DNA of 6,622 nucleotides, taken from contig JANMJY010000209.1 in NCBI GenBank assembly GCA_031371615.1, positions 1 through 6,622 on the forward strand. The letters run 5' to 3'. The position numbers and the translations under genes are program-made. Numbering within the stretch: position 1 is the first letter of the stretch; each line of letters opens with the position of its first letter. Positions 6,163 through 6,622 of this stretch are shown piece after piece. Under the pieces are notes generated by a model. It saw only the letters and a program-made list of their open reading frames with translations. It did not search any database and was not told the DNA's origin. The DNA is from Gaiellasilicea sp031371615. Its GTDB lineage: Bacteria; Actinomycetota; Thermoleophilia; Gaiellales; Gaiellaceae.

Positions 6163-6413
6163 CAACCGTCGAGAGGGTCCCGTCGATAACCGACCGGCAG
6201 CGCGAAGTGATCGTCCTCATCGCGGCTGGCTACTCGAACGACGAGGTATCCGAGCGGCTCGGCATCTCCCCTAGGACGGTCAAGGCACATTGCGACGTAC
6301 TCCGCCAGAAGCTTGGCGTCCGTCGGCGGCGCCAGCTCCCGATCGCATACCGGAGCCTGACCGGCGAAGACCCTCTCGCACAAAGCCTCGATCCTCGCGG
6401 GTCGAGGAGCTGA
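6153..6413 (+). CDS. Stand-alone LuxR/GerE-type helix-turn-helix DNA-binding protein
   Basis: This 86-residue protein is little more than a LuxR-type DNA-binding domain. ITDRQREVIVLIAAGYSNDE (12-31) gives the first helix and turn, and VSERLGISPRTVKAHCDVLRQKLGV (32-56) gives the HTH with its recognition helix around SPRTVKAHCDVL. The conserved E18, G26, I38, T42-V43-K44, H46, L54 and G55 are all present. No receiver, autoinducer-binding or ATPase domain precedes it, and there is room for none. After the HTH is a basic run (RRRRQL, 57-62) and a short unrecognised tail. It may act as a homodimer or modulate other LuxR-family proteins. Start ATG 6153 has no good Shine-Dalgarno. Its third codon positions are less G/C-rich than those of the kinase. 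It precedes, on the same strand, the start of a LAL-type regulator that normally carries its own HTH of this type. Confidence 0.85.
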   Translation: MVNATVERVPSITDRQREVIVLIAAGYSNDEVSERLGISPRTVKAHCDVLRQKLGVRRRRQLPIAYRSLTGEDPLAQSLDPRGSRS

Positions 6414-6418
6414 CGGCA

Positions 6419-6450
6419 GCGCTCCCGCGACCGGTGGGCCGCGGGAGCGC
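6419..6450 (+). terminator. Strong GC hairpin after the solo HTH gene, probable terminator
   Basis: GCGCTCCCGCG (6419-6429) and CGCGGGAGCGC (6440-6450) form a perfect 11-bp stem around a 10-base loop, beginning 6 bases after the stop codon. The following bases (CTATTCAAAGG) are not a proper T-run, so it resembles the U-poor terminators described in high-G+C actinobacteria. It could instead attenuate transcription into the LAL-like gene or stabilise the upstream mRNA. Confidence 0.6.
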
Positions 6451-6506
6451 CTATTCAAAGGGGCAGAACAGAGTTACGCTCAGGAGCGGGCCTGCGGCAC
6501 CCGCGA

Positions 6507-6622
6507 ATGGAGATGGGCGAGGGCACCGCAACCAAGCAGCCAGTCAGGCGCCGTCGAATAATCGAGCGGCCGCGACTGACAACCCTGCTCGACAACAGCC
6601 AAGGCCGAATCAAGATGCTCGT
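6507..6622 (+). CDS. 5' end of a probable MalT/LAL-type (STAND ATPase) transcriptional regulator, truncated by the window edge
   Basis: Only about 38 codons are present. They read MEMGEGTATKQPVRRRR, then IIERPRLTTLLDNSQGRIKM and LV. The pattern 'I-x-RPRL-x-x-LLD ... R-I-x-x-L-V' matches the segment just before the Walker A motif in MalT/LAL-type ATP-dependent regulators, where V-x-APAGYGKTTL usually follows. That motif would lie immediately beyond base 6622. Family members are usually 800-1000 residues, with a nucleotide-binding domain, repeats and a LuxR-type or BTAD output domain. ATG 6507 is the first ATG in the frame after the preceding stop; ATG 6513 is an alternative. Neither has a well-placed ribosome site, since AGGAG at 6482-6486 is too far away. 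Spacing of 93 bases with a hairpin suggests separate transcription from the solo HTH gene. The family call rests on a short segment. Confidence 0.6.
   Translation, partial: MEMGEGTATKQPVRRRRIIERPRLTTLLDNSQGRIKML

Noticed and set aside
6075..6458. A 127-codon minus-strand frame over the solo HTH gene
   Set aside because: The plus strand encodes a clear LuxR-type HTH; the antisense product has no recognisable feature and would run through the terminator hairpin.

Overview
The window looks like a piece of a high-G+C actinobacterial chromosome. By eye it is about two thirds G+C, with strongly G/C-biased third codon positions and frequent GTG starts. It carries a coenzyme F420 gene and several cytoplasmic signalling proteins. 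The F420 ligase ends without the C-terminal nitroreductase-like domain of mycobacterial FbiB, so a lineage outside the mycobacterial type, such as Thermoleophilia (Gaiellales/Solirubrobacterales), fits well. That taxonomic placement is inference.

Layout. Positions 1-591 (+) hold the 3' part of cofE (F420-0:gamma-glutamyl ligase). It converges on a minus-strand pair: a 74-residue hypothetical protein (1844-1620) followed by a monomeric sarcosine oxidase / N-methyltryptophan oxidase type flavoenzyme (1601-588). Divergent from that pair is a large soluble hybrid sensor kinase with four PAS domains (1923-4529, +). The kinase converges on another minus-strand pair: a VOC/glyoxalase-fold protein (6065-5709) followed by a REC-HD-GYP response regulator (5689-4526), a predicted cyclic-di-GMP phosphodiesterase. 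Divergent from the VOC gene is a stand-alone LuxR-type helix-turn-helix protein (6153-6413, +) with a strong hairpin just after it. The window ends in the first 38 or so codons of what looks like a large MalT/LAL-type STAND regulator (6507 onward, +).

How the parts may work together. The PAS kinase with its own receiver and the REC-HD-GYP protein could form a phosphorelay that ends in cyclic-di-GMP breakdown. Their adjacency is the only evidence for pairing. The solo HTH and the LAL-like protein form a second regulatory unit. The oxidase and VOC genes are metabolic neighbours with no clear link to the signalling genes.

Architecture. Both convergent pairs end on a shared palindromic CTAG, so each gene's TAG stop lies in the same four bases. 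CTAG is scarce in the window and six of its seven copies are at stop codons or between genes. Short inverted repeats sit in both 18-19 bp gaps between same-strand genes. I found no rRNA, tRNA, CRISPR array, insertion sequence or attachment site. No intergenic stretch exceeds 100 bases.
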